Assembly (NCBI GenBank): GCA_002401055.1
Contig: NVRZ01000147.1
Span: forward strand, 1-7,516
Direction: 5' to 3'
Source: Bacteroidota bacterium
GTDB lineage: Bacteria; Bacteroidota; Bacteroidia; NORP154
DNA length: 7,516 nt
Part shown: positions 6,800 to 7,516 of the stretch, one piece after another
Position numbering within the stretch: position 1 is the first letter of the stretch
Layout: each line of letters starts with the position of its first letter
Made by a program: the position numbers and the translations under genes
Notes under the pieces: generated by a model
What the model was told of the DNA's origin: nothing
The model's input: the letters and a program-made list of their open reading frames with translations, nothing else
Databases searched by the model: none

Positions 6800-7447
6800 A
6801 TGAGCCATAAAGTTTATCTAATACCTGGATTGGGCGCGGATAGCAGGATGTTCAAATTCCAGAATGACCTGGGAGAAAACCACATCCCTTTAGATTGGAT
6901 TCCACATGAGCGCTCAGACACAATGGCTTCTTATGCCAAACGTTTTAGTAGGTTGATTGATACCAGCGAACCATTCTCATTATTGGGGGTTTCAATGGGT
7001 GGAATACTCGCAATAGAACTCAATAAGATTTTAAAGCCTGAGAAAGTTATTCTTGTTTCAAGTATTAAAAATAAAGGTGAGAGGCCAATGAGCTCAAAAA
7101 TTGCGAAAGCCTTAAGTCTATATCCTCTAATATCAGGCTATGCATTTAAAATGATTGCCTATTTCACCGTAACTTTTTTTGGATTGATGCAAAAGGATCA
7201 CTCAGATCTTTTTAAAACCATGCTCAGAGAATCAGATTCAAGCTTTATGAGATGGGCATTGATCAAGGTCATTACTTGGGATAGCACTGAAACATTTGAC
7301 AATGTAGTTCACATTCACGGCGACAAGGACCTGGTGTTTCCAATGAAGAATTTTGACAACATTATCAAGGTTAGAGGGGGAAATCATTTCATGATAGCAA
7401 ACCGCTATGCTGAAGTCAACGCCCACATACAGGAGGCACTTGGATAA
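6800..7447 (+). CDS. Alpha/beta hydrolase
   Basis: This is a 215-residue cytoplasmic protein without a signal peptide. The fold is shown by the first strand and oxyanion loop VYLIPGLGAD (5-14) and the nucleophile elbow GVSMGG (63-68, Ser65). The acid residue lies in HGDKDLVFP (173-181, Asp177 the better candidate), and the catalytic histidine in GGNHFMI (193-199, His196). The triad order Ser-Asp-His and spacing are normal for the superfamily, but the protein is short and its lid region (about 95-165) is small. That region holds a hydrophobic run (about 105-130) that could line a substrate pocket or touch the membrane. The substrate is unknown; a carboxylesterase or thioesterase-like role is possible. 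It follows the serine hydrolase by 97 bases on the same strand and may share its transcript. Confidence 0.88.
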   Translation: MSHKVYLIPGLGADSRMFKFQNDLGENHIPLDWIPHERSDTMASYAKRFSRLIDTSEPFSLLGVSMGGILAIELNKILKPEKVILVSSIKNKGERPMSSKIAKALSLYPLISGYAFKMIAYFTVTFFGLMQKDHSDLFKTMLRESDSSFMRWALIKVITWDSTETFDNVVHIHGDKDLVFPMKNFDNIIKVRGGNHFMIANRYAEVNAHIQEALG

Positions 7448-7516
7448 ATTACCCGCAGCTCAACGAGATTTAAGATCAATTGCGGCTACTTACAGTATTG
7501 GAGCATTAGCTTAACA
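7448..7516. other. Unassigned right end of the window
   Basis: The last 69 bases after the hydrolase stop hold no gene or terminator that I can support. A short open frame from a TTG at 7440 overlaps the stop codon and ends at 7514 after 24 codons, with no family resemblance. CCGCA (7453-7457) and TGCGG (7481-7485) could pair, but the 23-base loop and missing T tract argue against a terminator. Confidence 0.5.

Noticed and set aside
7440..7514. Short overlapping frame of 24 codons after an AGGAGG stretch at the right end
   Set aside because: The spacing from AGGAGG to TTG is only three bases, the AGGAGG lies inside the hydrolase gene, and the peptide has no recognisable features.

Overview
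The window looks like a chromosomal piece of a Bacteroidota bacterium, probably a Cytophagales-like marine or soil lineage. The evidence is low-to-moderate GC, start codons mostly preceded by A/T-rich leaders rather than strong Shine-Dalgarno sites, two lipoproteins with the ASC-type lipobox common in this phylum, and a GAF-SpoIIE phosphatase whose motifs match the Bacteroidota form. Genus cannot be read from the sequence. I see no tRNA, rRNA, CRISPR array, insertion sequence or integrase, and no intergenic stretch reaches 300 bases.

Left half (minus strand). Reading in the direction of transcription from about 3437 to 410, a short divergent ferredoxin-like gene (one-cluster Fer4_19 type) is followed after 4 bases by a bestrophin-type ion channel and after 12 bases by a stand-alone ferritin-like protein related to the diiron-like domain of VioB. 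After 63 bases comes a YceI-family lipoprotein, which ends at a clear UUCG-loop terminator (410-434). Beyond it, a TfoX N-terminal-domain gene runs off the left edge. The first three genes are almost certainly one operon; YceI may be cotranscribed or have its own promoter.

Right half (plus strand). From 3575, a signalling phosphatase with a duplicated GAF/coiled-coil sensor and a complete SpoIIE/PP2C domain is followed 14 bases later by a lipoprotein serine hydrolase of the class C beta-lactamase/NylB type. After about 97 bases comes a small alpha/beta hydrolase. The 137-base gap between the two halves (3438-3574) should hold divergent promoters, but no convincing consensus was found there.

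The most interesting unit is the ferredoxin-bestrophin-ferritin-like cassette. It puts an electron carrier, a membrane ion channel and a probable metal-dependent oxidase or iron protein in one transcript. A joint function is inference, but the tight spacing makes it testable. The second point of interest is the sensor phosphatase, whose two GAF-plus-coil units are clearly internal duplicates.
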